Shown piece by piece: positions 45,758 to 53,756 of a stretch of DNA of 64,000 bases. Below the pieces are notes generated by a model. That model saw only the letters and a list, made by a program, of their open reading frames with translations, was not told the origin of the DNA and ran no database searches. The stretch lies in assembly GCF_018398335.1 (NCBI RefSeq), contig NZ_JAHBRX010000002.1, positions 310,001 to 374,000 of the forward strand, in the 5' to 3' direction. This DNA is from Chelatococcus sp. HY11 (GTDB lineage Bacteria > Pseudomonadota > Alphaproteobacteria > Rhizobiales > Beijerinckiaceae). Each line of letters starts with the position of its first letter. The first letter of the stretch is position 1. The position numbers were made by a program, and so were the translations under genes.

Positions 45758-47113
45758 ATGAGTCACACCAAGACCTTCTTGAACCGTCGTGACATGCTGG
45801 CTGGCGCGGGGGCTGGTCTTGCGCTGTCGGCGCTGGCGACGGGCCACGGGGCTAGAGCCGCGTCTGTCCCGCCGTTCACCATCGTCATCAACCAGTCGCC
45901 CTGGTTCGAGAGCTTCCGCAAGACGGTCGAACTCTACGAGAAGGAAACCGGCAACAAGGTCGAGCTGGACGTCAATCCCTTCGCCGGCTCCCTGGAGAAG
46001 CAGCGCAATTCGGTGCGCGCGTCACGCGGCCAGTACGACCTCCTCATCATGAACTCGGGCTGGTTCGCGGAGATGTATTTCGGCGGTTTCGTCGATGCGA
46101 TCTCGGACATCGATCCCAGCTTCAAGCTCGACCCGGATGTCTACTCGCTGGGCGAGACAATTTACTTCGATCCGGTCAAGAAGACGATGACGAAGACCGG
46201 AAAATTGATGTCGATGCCGATCTCGCCACTGATCCCTCTCCTCTACTATCGTGGCGATCTCTACAAGGAGGCCGGCCTCAAGGCGCCCGAAACCTTCGCC
46301 GAACTGGAGACGAACGCGCGCCATTTCCAGAAGCCTCCACGCATGTATGGCATCGTCCAGCGTGGGGCACGCGGCCCGCATACGGTCGCCTACGATTTCT
46401 ACCCATATCTCTACGGCTTCGGCGGCGGCATCTTCAAGGATCAGGCCGCCGGGGACTATTCCGTTGTCCTGAACGACGAGAAGGGGCGCACGGCGCTCGA
46501 TTATTATGTCCGCCTCGCCAAGGAAGCGGGGCATCCGAAGACCGCCTCGCTCGACCAAGCCGAAGTGATCCAGAACATGGTGACCGGCAAGGCCGCCCAC
46601 ATCATGATGGTCATCGCGGCATGGTCCCAGATGGACGATCCGGCCAAGTCGGCGGTCGTCGACAAGGTCGAGTTTGCGCCGACGCCCCATGCGCCCGGCC
46701 TGCCGACCGCGCCCGGCCTTGGCCATTGGCTCGGCGGCATCGCCCGCAATGTCCCGGATGATCGCAAGCGCGCGGCGGTCGAGTTCCTGCGTTGGTTCCA
46801 GACCAAGGATGCGCAGGTCGCGACGGCGAAGCTCGGCGGCATTCCGATCAATGCGGCAGCCTATCGCGATCCCATCTCTCAGGAACGGCAGTTCCGCTGG
46901 ATGAAGCCGCTTGCGGAATCCCTGCCGCATGCGGTGAACATCTACCAGTTCCCCGAGGCCAGCGAAGTCATCGCCATCCTTGAACTCGGCCTCAACCGGG
47001 CGGTCGCCGGCGAGATCACATCGGTCGAGGCTCTCAACTCCATGTCGGACCAGATCCAGACAGTCATGGCCAAGTATAATTACAATACCGGCAAGTTGCC
47101 GCCGTTGCGCTGA
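45758..47113 (+). CDS. ABC transporter sugar-type substrate-binding protein (family 1), Tat-exported
   Basis: A 451-residue binding protein. The N-terminus FLNRRDMLAGAGAGLALSAL has a twin-arginine signal (Arg10-Arg11) and ends near GARA-ASV, so it is probably exported folded. The mature part (VELYEKETGNKVELDVNPFA; EVIQNMVTGKAAHIM) fits CUT1-type binding proteins. The ATG at 45758 is six bases after GGGGAGG; an ATG at 45752 would be too close. It is the first gene of an operon with two permeases, a sulfatase and a DUF4432 protein. Ligand perhaps a sulfated sugar. Confidence 0.88.
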   Translation: MSHTKTFLNRRDMLAGAGAGLALSALATGHGARAASVPPFTIVINQSPWFESFRKTVELYEKETGNKVELDVNPFAGSLEKQRNSVRASRGQYDLLIMNSGWFAEMYFGGFVDAISDIDPSFKLDPDVYSLGETIYFDPVKKTMTKTGKLMSMPISPLIPLLYYRGDLYKEAGLKAPETFAELETNARHFQKPPRMYGIVQRGARGPHTVAYDFYPYLYGFGGGIFKDQAAGDYSVVLNDEKGRTALDYYVRLAKEAGHPKTASLDQAEVIQNMVTGKAAHIMMVIAAWSQMDDPAKSAVVDKVEFAPTPHAPGLPTAPGLGHWLGGIARNVPDDRKRAAVEFLRWFQTKDAQVATAKLGGIPINAAAYRDPISQERQFRWMKPLAESLPHAVNIYQFPEASEVIAILELGLNRAVAGEITSVEALNSMSDQIQTVMAKYNYNTGKLPPLR

Positions 47114-47126
47114 GGCTTCCGTGTCC

Positions 47127-48071
47127 ATGGCTTCACGCAGCATCGCGATCCCCGCACCTGATGTCGCGGTGCGGCGATCCTCCACCGCCGCGAGGCTCGG
47201 CGACGACCGGACCTGGCGGTGGGCGACCTTTGGTCCGGCGCTATTGCTGATGCTGGCGCTGAGCGTGCTGCCGCTGGCCAATCTTTTCATCACAAGCTTC
47301 TACAATGTGACATGGGCGGAGGGGGCCGCCACCTGGACACCAGTTGCCCTCGATCACTACCGGGCCCTGCCGGCCGATGCCCTGTTCCGCGCGGGCCTTT
47401 TCAACACGCTCATCTTCGCGGTCGGCGCCGTTGGCGGCCAGATGGTGATCGGCTTCGCGCTCGCCCTGCTCTGCAGCCGCGTCGCCCACGGGCGCATCCT
47501 CTATCGCACCGTCTTCATCCTGCCGATCCTGATCCCCGGCATCGTCGTCGGCGCCATCTGGAAGTTGATGCTGAACTACGACTTCGGCCTCATCAACCAG
47601 GCGATCGGGCTCATCGGCATGGATCCCCGCGACTGGCTCGGCGCGAGCGAGACGGCGCTTGCGTCGGTTATCGTGGTCGATATCTGGCACTGGACCCCGT
47701 TCTGCTTCCTGCTCTTCCTCGCGGGCCTCGAATCCCTGCCGCAGGACGTCTACGAGGCCGCCCGCGTCGATGGCGCCTCGGGCTGGCAGGAACTCGTCTA
47801 CATCACCCTGCCGATGATGTGGCCGGCCATCGTCGTCACCTTCGCCTTCCGACTGGTGCTGGCCTTCAAGGTCTTCGACGAGGTCTATCTGCTCACGAGC
47901 GGTGGGCCAGGCACAGCGACGGAAGTTGTGAGCTTCACGCTCTACCAGCGCTTCTTCACGGAGGATCGCGTCGGCTATGGCGCAGCGATGTCGATCGCCG
48001 TGATCTTCATCGTGTCGCTGCTGCTCGTGCTGGCGCTGACGACGCGGCGGCGCTCGGAGGCCTCGTCATGA
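47127..48071 (+). CDS. ABC transporter permease (CUT1 MalF/UgpA type)
   Basis: About 314 residues with six hydrophobic segments. FGPALLLMLALSVLPLANLF marks the first, and the coupling loop is VYEAARVDGASGWQELVYITLP. The ATG at 47127 follows the binding-protein stop by 13 bases, with a GTG two codons earlier also usable; the frame's upstream portion overlaps the binding-protein gene and is not coding. The stop overlaps the next start (ATGA). Confidence 0.9.
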   Translation: MASRSIAIPAPDVAVRRSSTAARLGDDRTWRWATFGPALLLMLALSVLPLANLFITSFYNVTWAEGAATWTPVALDHYRALPADALFRAGLFNTLIFAVGAVGGQMVIGFALALLCSRVAHGRILYRTVFILPILIPGIVVGAIWKLMLNYDFGLINQAIGLIGMDPRDWLGASETALASVIVVDIWHWTPFCFLLFLAGLESLPQDVYEAARVDGASGWQELVYITLPMMWPAIVVTFAFRLVLAFKVFDEVYLLTSGGPGTATEVVSFTLYQRFFTEDRVGYGAAMSIAVIFIVSLLLVLALTTRRRSEASS

Positions 48072-48901
48072 GAACGGGTTCCTCCGCGCCCCGGCATGTC
48101 GGCAGCCACGCCTTTCTGATTGCAGCGGCGATAGCCGTCGTCGCGCCGGTCGTATGGGTGATCGCTGCGGGCTTCCGCACACAGATTTCCCTGCTCACGG
48201 GCGAGTTCTTCTTCACGCCGGTGCTCACCAGCTTCACCGAGGTCCTGTTTTCGAAGACGTCCGATTTCCTGGTCAACTACCGGAACTCGTTGATTGTCGG
48301 CCTCATCAGCACGGCGCTCTGCCTTGTGATCGCGACGCTGGCGGCATGGTCGCTTCACCGCATGCGCTGGCCGCGCTGGGTCGTCCATGTCTTCCTGGCG
48401 TGGGCGCTTCTTTTCCACATGATCCCGCCGATCGCGCTGGCAGGCGCCTGGTTCACGATGGCGCGGGCGGTCGGGCTCGACAATACCTTCACGGCCCTGA
48501 TCCTGGCCCATACCGTGCTCAACCTGCCGATGGCGCTTTGGCTCATGGGCGTGTTCGTGCGCGAGGTGCCGCGGGAACTCGAGGAAGCCGCAGCGATCGA
48601 TGGTGCGTCCACCCCGCTTCTCTTGCGCAAGATCGTTCTGCCGATCATCGCGCCCGGCCTCGCGGCCACCGGTGTGCTGACCTTCGTCTTCAGCTGGAAC
48701 GAATTCGCGGTGGCGCTCAACCTCACCATGAAGCAGACAGCGACAGTGCCGGTCGCCATCGCCAAATTCGCGCAGGACTTCGAGATTCTCTACACGCAAA
48801 TGGCGGCGAGCGCGGCCCTGTCGATCCTGCCGGCACTCGTCCTGCTGCTCATCGGCCAACGTTACATCGTCAAGGGACTGACCCAAGGCGCCGTCAAATA
48901 G
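48068..48901 (+). CDS. ABC transporter permease (CUT1 MalG/UgpE type)
   Basis: A 277-residue membrane protein. HAFLIAAAIAVVAPVVWVIA is the first membrane segment; the coupling loop reads ELEEAAAIDGASTPLLLRKI and LTFVFSWNEFAVALNL closes the domain. The same frame is open far upstream over the first permease gene, but the ATG at 48068 is coupled to its stop. No ATPase gene follows, so the importer must borrow one. Confidence 0.9.
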   Translation: MRTGSSAPRHVGSHAFLIAAAIAVVAPVVWVIAAGFRTQISLLTGEFFFTPVLTSFTEVLFSKTSDFLVNYRNSLIVGLISTALCLVIATLAAWSLHRMRWPRWVVHVFLAWALLFHMIPPIALAGAWFTMARAVGLDNTFTALILAHTVLNLPMALWLMGVFVREVPRELEEAAAIDGASTPLLLRKIVLPIIAPGLAATGVLTFVFSWNEFAVALNLTMKQTATVPVAIAKFAQDFEILYTQMAASAALSILPALVLLLIGQRYIVKGLTQGAVK

Positions 48902-48932
48902 CGCGATCGAATAGCCCGCGTGAAAGCGGGCC

Positions 48933-48948
48933 GCCCGCCGTGGCGGGC
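48933..48948 (+). other. Short GC-rich hairpin in permease-sulfatase spacer
   Basis: A perfect inverted repeat, GCCCGCC and GGCGGGC, lies in the 66-bp gap before the sulfatase start, next to a second possible hairpin (CCCGC/GCGGG at 48916-48930). It may tune mRNA stability or reduce expression of the downstream genes relative to the importer. No T-run follows, so it is not a clear terminator. Confidence 0.4.
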
Positions 48949-48967
48949 CGGTTCAATGGAAGTGACC

Positions 48968-50515
48968 ATGAAAGCAGTCTTCGTTCTGTTCGATTCGCTC
49001 AATCGCCATATGCTCGGGGCCTATGGCGGCACGCGCGTGCCGACCCCGAATTTCGATCGGCTCGCCGCACGAAGCCTTGCCTACGACACCCATTACGTCG
49101 GCAGCCTGCCCTGCATGCCCGCGCGCCGCGACATGCTCACCGGCCGGCTGACCTTTCTCCATCGCAGCTGGGGTCCGCTGGAGCCTTTCGACAACGCCTT
49201 TCCCGAGCTTCTGCACAATGCCGGCGTCTACAGCCATCTGATCACTGATCACTTCCATTACTGGGAGGACGGCGGGGCGACCTACCACAACCGCTACGAC
49301 ACGTATGAATTCGTGCGCGGCCAGGAAGGAGATCCCTGGAAGGCGATGGTCCAGCCCCATTGGGAGCGGCTGCGCGAGATGTATCATGCCCGCCAGTTCA
49401 CCACGGAGCGGCGCGAGTATTTCTCGCAGAACATCATCAACAGGGAGTTCATCCGGGAGGAAAAGGACTTCCCCTCGGTTCAGTGCTTCGCGCATGGCTT
49501 CGAGTTCCTGGACCGCAACCGGGATGCCGACAACTGGCTCATGCAGATCGAGACCTTCGATCCGCATGAGCCCTTCACGGCGCCTGCCCGCTTCAAGCAG
49601 GCGTTCGACACGGGATGGACCGGCCCGATCCGCGATTGGCCCCGCTATGGCCGCGTCGACGAACTGCCGGAAGAATGCGAGGAACTGCGCGCCAATTATT
49701 ACGCCATCGTCTCGATGTGCGATTTCCTCATGGGCGAGCTGCTCGATTACTTCGACAAACATGACCTGTGGAAGGACACGGCGCTCATCGTCACGACGGA
49801 TCATGGCTTTCTGCTTGGCGAGCATGATTTCTGGGCGAAGAACCGCATGAATCTCTATGAGGAGATCGCCCATATCCCGCTCTTCGTGCACGATCCCCGC
49901 CATCCGCGCCCTGGCGAGCGCTGCGCCGCGCTGACCCAATCGGTCGATCTCGCGCCGACCTTTCTCGATCTCTTCGGCGTCGCATCCGCGCCTGAGATGG
50001 AAGGGCGCTCCCTCATCGCCGCCGCGCGCGGCGAACAGCTCCGCGATGCGGCGTTGTTCGGGTATTTCGGCGGGGCCGTGAATGTCGCCGATGGCCGTTA
50101 TACCTACCATCGCTTTCCGGCGGATCTGAACAACCAGGAAATCTACCAGTATACGCTGATGCCGACCCATATCTTCTCGCCGTTCTCGACGGAGGAACTG
50201 TCACAGGCGAGCCTCTCCAACGGCTTTCCCTTCACGAAGGGCGCGAAGGTGCTGAAGGTGCCGGTCACCGATCGCTCACCGATGTACAATGTCTACGGTC
50301 CCGGCGCGCTCATCGAGAATGGAACGCGGCTCTATGATCTCGCCAGCGATCCCGGGCAGGAGAAGCCGCTGACGGAGCCCCGGACAGAGCAACGGTTGAC
50401 CGACCTGATGAGCCGCTTGATGGCGGACAACGAGGCCCCGCCTGAGGCCTTCGCGCGTCTCGGCCTGACCGTGCCGGCATCGCGGGAAAGTGAAGAGGCT
50501 GCGACAGGGCCATGA
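48968..50515 (+). CDS. Sulfatase (alkaline phosphatase superfamily, formylglycine type)
   Basis: About 515 residues. CMPARRDMLTGR at residues 49-60 is the complete CxPxR-x4-TG sulfatase signature, so Cys49 should be converted to formylglycine. Metal ligands are visible as FDSLNRH (one Asp where typical sulfatases have two) and VTTDHGFLLGEHDFWAKN. There is no signal peptide, so it is cytosolic and would act after import of a sulfate ester. The ATG at 48968 is the best fit; one at 48956 is also in frame. Phosphonate monoester or phosphodiester hydrolysis is also possible in this superfamily. Overlaps the next gene by four bases. Confidence 0.88.
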   Translation: MKAVFVLFDSLNRHMLGAYGGTRVPTPNFDRLAARSLAYDTHYVGSLPCMPARRDMLTGRLTFLHRSWGPLEPFDNAFPELLHNAGVYSHLITDHFHYWEDGGATYHNRYDTYEFVRGQEGDPWKAMVQPHWERLREMYHARQFTTERREYFSQNIINREFIREEKDFPSVQCFAHGFEFLDRNRDADNWLMQIETFDPHEPFTAPARFKQAFDTGWTGPIRDWPRYGRVDELPEECEELRANYYAIVSMCDFLMGELLDYFDKHDLWKDTALIVTTDHGFLLGEHDFWAKNRMNLYEEIAHIPLFVHDPRHPRPGERCAALTQSVDLAPTFLDLFGVASAPEMEGRSLIAAARGEQLRDAALFGYFGGAVNVADGRYTYHRFPADLNNQEIYQYTLMPTHIFSPFSTEELSQASLSNGFPFTKGAKVLKVPVTDRSPMYNVYGPGALIENGTRLYDLASDPGQEKPLTEPRTEQRLTDLMSRLMADNEAPPEAFARLGLTVPASRESEEAATGP

Positions 50516-51492
50516 AGGCTTCCTCCGTCAGAATGCGATCGGGGGACTTGCGCCAGTTCGCGGCCGTCCGCCGGATCACGCTGGACGACGGCCCAGAACG
50601 GGGTGTGCGGGCGCTTGCCTTTTCCACGGGCGGCGGGCTCGATTTCTGGGTGCTGTCCGATCGCTCGCTCGACATCGGACCGTTGTGGTGGCGCGGCCTG
50701 CCGCTGGCCTGGCAAGCTCCCACCGGCTTCATGAACCCCGCCCTGCACCATGCGGAAGGCGACCAGGGCTTCGGCTTCAACAGAAGCTTCTCGGGCTTTC
50801 TCGTCACCTGCGGGCTCGACCATATCCGGCAGCCCACTGAGGGCCATCCCCTTCACGGCCGGCTGCCCTTCACGCCGGCGCGGGTGACGGCCTACGGCGA
50901 GGATTGGGAGCGTGACGAGCCCGTCCTTTTCTGCGAGGGCGAAGTCGTCCAGGCGCGCCTCGGCGGCGAGGCATTCCGCCTGAAGAGGCGTATAGAGGCG
51001 GGCATCGGCGGCGGCAGCCTCTGCATCACCGATGTGGTGGAGAACATCGGCACAGCCGTAAGCCCGCAGGCGAGCCTCTACCATTTCAATCTCGGCTTCC
51101 CCGCGCTCGCTGACGGAACATATGTCGAGCGCAACGGGCAGCGTCTCCTCGGTCCCCTGGTCGTGCCGGATGCCGCCGCGTCCCGCGACAGCGTCGCGAT
51201 GGCGATCGAGGATGGTGGCGGCGCGGGCTGCCGGGTCTTAGCGCCGTCGCTCGGACCAGCCGGGCTCGGCATCGATTTCGTCTGGGGACGGGAAACCCTG
51301 CCCTATCTCCAGCTCTGGCACGATCTGAGGCCACATATCTGCGTGCTCGGCATAGAGCCTTGCACCAGCGCGCGACGGGATGGCGGGCTGAGCGGTCCAG
51401 AAAATAAACTCGTGCCCGGTGAAAGGCGTATTTACCAATTACGAGTCACTATGCGCGAACTATCTGACGCTATTGATGTAACCGAGTTATAG
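50512..51492 (+). CDS. DUF4432 family protein (aldose 1-epimerase-like fold)
   Basis: A 326-residue protein. ERGVRALAFSTGGGLDFWVLSDRSLDIGPLWW in the first third is typical of DUF4432 galactose-mutarotase-like proteins (only the core SDRSLDIG is quoted as a motif). GFGFNRSFSGFLVTCGLDHI and the LHGRLPF segment with a conserved His resemble the active-site face. It is coupled to the sulfatase, so it probably processes the desulfated sugar, for example as an epimerase or isomerase. Function inferred. Confidence 0.8.
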   Translation: MKASSVRMRSGDLRQFAAVRRITLDDGPERGVRALAFSTGGGLDFWVLSDRSLDIGPLWWRGLPLAWQAPTGFMNPALHHAEGDQGFGFNRSFSGFLVTCGLDHIRQPTEGHPLHGRLPFTPARVTAYGEDWERDEPVLFCEGEVVQARLGGEAFRLKRRIEAGIGGGSLCITDVVENIGTAVSPQASLYHFNLGFPALADGTYVERNGQRLLGPLVVPDAAASRDSVAMAIEDGGGAGCRVLAPSLGPAGLGIDFVWGRETLPYLQLWHDLRPHICVLGIEPCTSARRDGGLSGPENKLVPGERRIYQLRVTMRELSDAIDVTEL

Positions 51493-51503
51493 AGACCACG
51501 ACC

Positions 51504-51680
51504 ATGAGGATCTGGGCAAAGGCCTCACAGGAGGCAAGGTTAGGCGGGCGCTTAGCCACGTTGGCGAAGCTGTTGCAGACAATCCGGCATAAGCGGGATG
51601 GCTACAAGCCGGAGCGCCATTATATGCGCGGGCCGGGGCCGAAGGCACTGGCTAAAGGCCGCGCGCAGAGCGCTCCTTAA
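51504..51680 (+). CDS. Possible small protein, 58 residues
   Basis: An ATG just after the DUF4432 stop opens 58 codons ending TAA. The product is basic (core LATLAKLLQTIRHKRDGYKP and RHYMRGPGPKALAKGR). Its composition is unlike random translation of this region, and it may be the surviving end of a transposase or regulator gene. No convincing ribosome site was seen. This is a low-confidence call. Confidence 0.25.
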   Translation: MRIWAKASQEARLGGRLATLAKLLQTIRHKRDGYKPERHYMRGPGPKALAKGRAQSAP

Positions 51681-51690
51681 GCCGTACGAC

Positions 51691-51920
51691 GTTCAGGGAT
51701 GACATGCTTCCCGCGCCGGCCATCAACTCTGTTGGCGTCCGGGCGAGCCGCGGGCTTGAGGCCGGAATCCATAACCAACGCGCTGCGTGAATGGCCGATG
51801 GCCTTTGTCCAAGACGGGCGGCTATCCAAGACCGGCAGCTGTCCACGACGGAAAGCGCCTGAAGGGCCGGCGTGGTATCGGGATCCCGGACAACGGCTGC
51901 GCCGTTTCCGGGATGACGGA
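51691..51920. repeat. Dispersed intergenic repeat remnants
   Basis: Blocks resembling the other intergenic repeats: CAGGGATGACATG at the left, then GGCTTGAGGCCGGAATCCAT and GGTATCGGGATCCCGGACAA...CGGGATGACGG at the right. They fill the spacer between the DUF4432 and HyuB genes, which are convergent. No gene is supported among them. Confidence 0.5.
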
Positions 51921-51975
51921 TGGATCACCGAGACCGCCGCATCGTCCGTGATCGCGCGAACTGTCGGCGTGACCG

Positions 51976-53745
51976 TCAGTTCGCCTGTTCGAGAACGCTC
52001 GGAGAGGTCGCGGCTCTCAGCTTCGCCGTCGCCGCCTCGTCGATGGCGAGCGGGGCGGGGCGGATAGCCACGGCGTAGATATCACGCGCTGCCTCAATCG
52101 ACACGAGGCCGGCGCGCACATCGCCAAGCACACGCGCGGGATCACGCAATTTCGGTGCGCCGAACCCGCCCGCGCCGGCCGTGCGCATGCTGAGCACGTC
52201 CCCCTTCTTCAGAGCATAGGTTCCCTTGGAGTGGAGATAGCGCTCCTCCGGCGTATCGGGGTTGAGAACGGTGGCGGCGCAGATGCCGGAAAGGCCGCCT
52301 TCCAATCCATAAGGCTGGTTCTCGTAGCGGTCGCCGAGGTTGGTGACGAGCCCGACGTCGGCGACAAGGCGCAGGTCCTTGCGCAGCGCCATGCCGCCGC
52401 GAAAACGCCCTGCCCCGGCTGAGTCGGGAATGAGCTCCATGCGCTCGATGAAGACCGGCGCATTCATTTCCTGCACCTCGACCGGCGTGTTCGTGCCATT
52501 GGTGGGCGAGGTGGTCGCTTCCTGGCCGTCGCGGTGCCGGTGCGCGCCGACGCCGCCGACCGCCGACATCCATGCCAGGAACGGCTTGCCCGTGAAGGGG
52601 CTGACAGCACCGCTCACCTTGGGATTGCAGAAGCCGGAGCTTGCCGTGATGACGCGGTCAGGGACGACCTGGGCGAGAGCGCCCATCACCACCTCGTAGA
52701 TGCGGTTGGCAGTCACCGCGCGCGCGCCGCTGGCGGCGCCCGGCCTCGGATTGACGAAGCTGCCCTGGGGCGCCCGGATCTCGATGCAGCGGATGATGCC
52801 GAAGTTCTGCGGTGCCCGCGGCAAAGTCACGGATTTGACCGCGGCGATGCAATAGGAGCGCGTATATTGCATATAGGCGTTCATGCCGGCTTCGCGCTGC
52901 GGGCCTGTGCCCTCGAAGTCGCAGATGATGCGGTCCTCGGCGATGGTCAAAGCCATCTGCATATGCACGGGTTCGGTGCCCGGGCCGACGTCGTCGAGCT
53001 TGTCCGAGAAGTGGTAGGTGCCCTTAGGCAACTCGTCGATGGCGGCGAGCATCGCCTCCTGGCTTTGCACCAGGATCTGGCGCATGCACGCTGCGAACTG
53101 CTCCGGGCCATACTGCTCGGCCAGCGCGCGTATGCGGTTGGCGCCCACCATGTTCGCGGCAAACTGCGCATGAAGGTCGCCGATCACGTCCTTGACGCGC
53201 ACATTGGCCTCGACGATACGCAGGATCTCGCGGTTCGGCTCCCCGTTCCTGAACAGGAGCGTGGGAAGAAAGCGGATGCCTTCCTGGCAGGTCTCGCGGA
53301 CGCCGACGACCTCCTCGCTGCCGGGGGCACTCCCGCCAACGTCGATATGGTGGGCGATGTTGACGGCATAGCCCACCAGCCGCTCGCCGAGATAGACCGG
53401 CGTCACCATGAAGAAGTCGGGGAGATGACCTGAGCCGATGGTCGGGTCATTGCAGATCACGGCGTCGCCCGGCCCGAGGCTGCCGACCGGATAGTAGTCC
53501 AGCATCTGGCGCACGGTGAACGCCATCGAGCCGAGATGGCCCGGGCTGTAGTCGCCCTGCGCCACCATATTGCCCTCCGCGTCGAAGACGCCGGTGGAGA
53601 AGTCGGATCCTTCACGCACGGTCATGGAGTAGGCGGTGCGCAGGAGCGTGCTGCCCATCTCAGCGGCCGTTGACAGAAGGCCGCCCCAGACCACCGAGAA
53701 GGTCACGGGGTCGATGGTCGTGTCCAAGGGTTCGATCGAGCTCAT
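51976..53745 (-). CDS. hyuB: Hydantoinase B/oxoprolinase family protein
   Basis: A 589-residue subunit of an ATP-dependent hydantoinase/5-oxoprolinase-type enzyme that opens a lactam or hydantoin ring. DPVTFSVVWGGLLSTAAEMG at the N-terminus, DAVICNDPTIGSGHLPDF with metal-ligand residues, NIAHHIDVGG, and GAGRFRGGMALRKDL are family hallmarks. It starts 11 bases after the HyuA stop. Characterised relatives act on N-methylhydantoin, 5-oxoproline or (in acetone/acetophenone carboxylases) ketones. Substrate unknown. Confidence 0.92.
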   Translation of the reverse strand: MSSIEPLDTTIDPVTFSVVWGGLLSTAAEMGSTLLRTAYSMTVREGSDFSTGVFDAEGNMVAQGDYSPGHLGSMAFTVRQMLDYYPVGSLGPGDAVICNDPTIGSGHLPDFFMVTPVYLGERLVGYAVNIAHHIDVGGSAPGSEEVVGVRETCQEGIRFLPTLLFRNGEPNREILRIVEANVRVKDVIGDLHAQFAANMVGANRIRALAEQYGPEQFAACMRQILVQSQEAMLAAIDELPKGTYHFSDKLDDVGPGTEPVHMQMALTIAEDRIICDFEGTGPQREAGMNAYMQYTRSYCIAAVKSVTLPRAPQNFGIIRCIEIRAPQGSFVNPRPGAASGARAVTANRIYEVVMGALAQVVPDRVITASSGFCNPKVSGAVSPFTGKPFLAWMSAVGGVGAHRHRDGQEATTSPTNGTNTPVEVQEMNAPVFIERMELIPDSAGAGRFRGGMALRKDLRLVADVGLVTNLGDRYENQPYGLEGGLSGICAATVLNPDTPEERYLHSKGTYALKKGDVLSMRTAGAGGFGAPKLRDPARVLGDVRAGLVSIEAARDIYAVAIRPAPLAIDEAATAKLRAATSPSVLEQAN

Positions 53746-53756
53746 GACAGGCGCTC

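Noticed and set aside
47219-48067. Upstream part of the extended second CUT1 permease frame
   Set aside because: It runs out of phase through the first permease and is Arg/His-rich without membrane segments.
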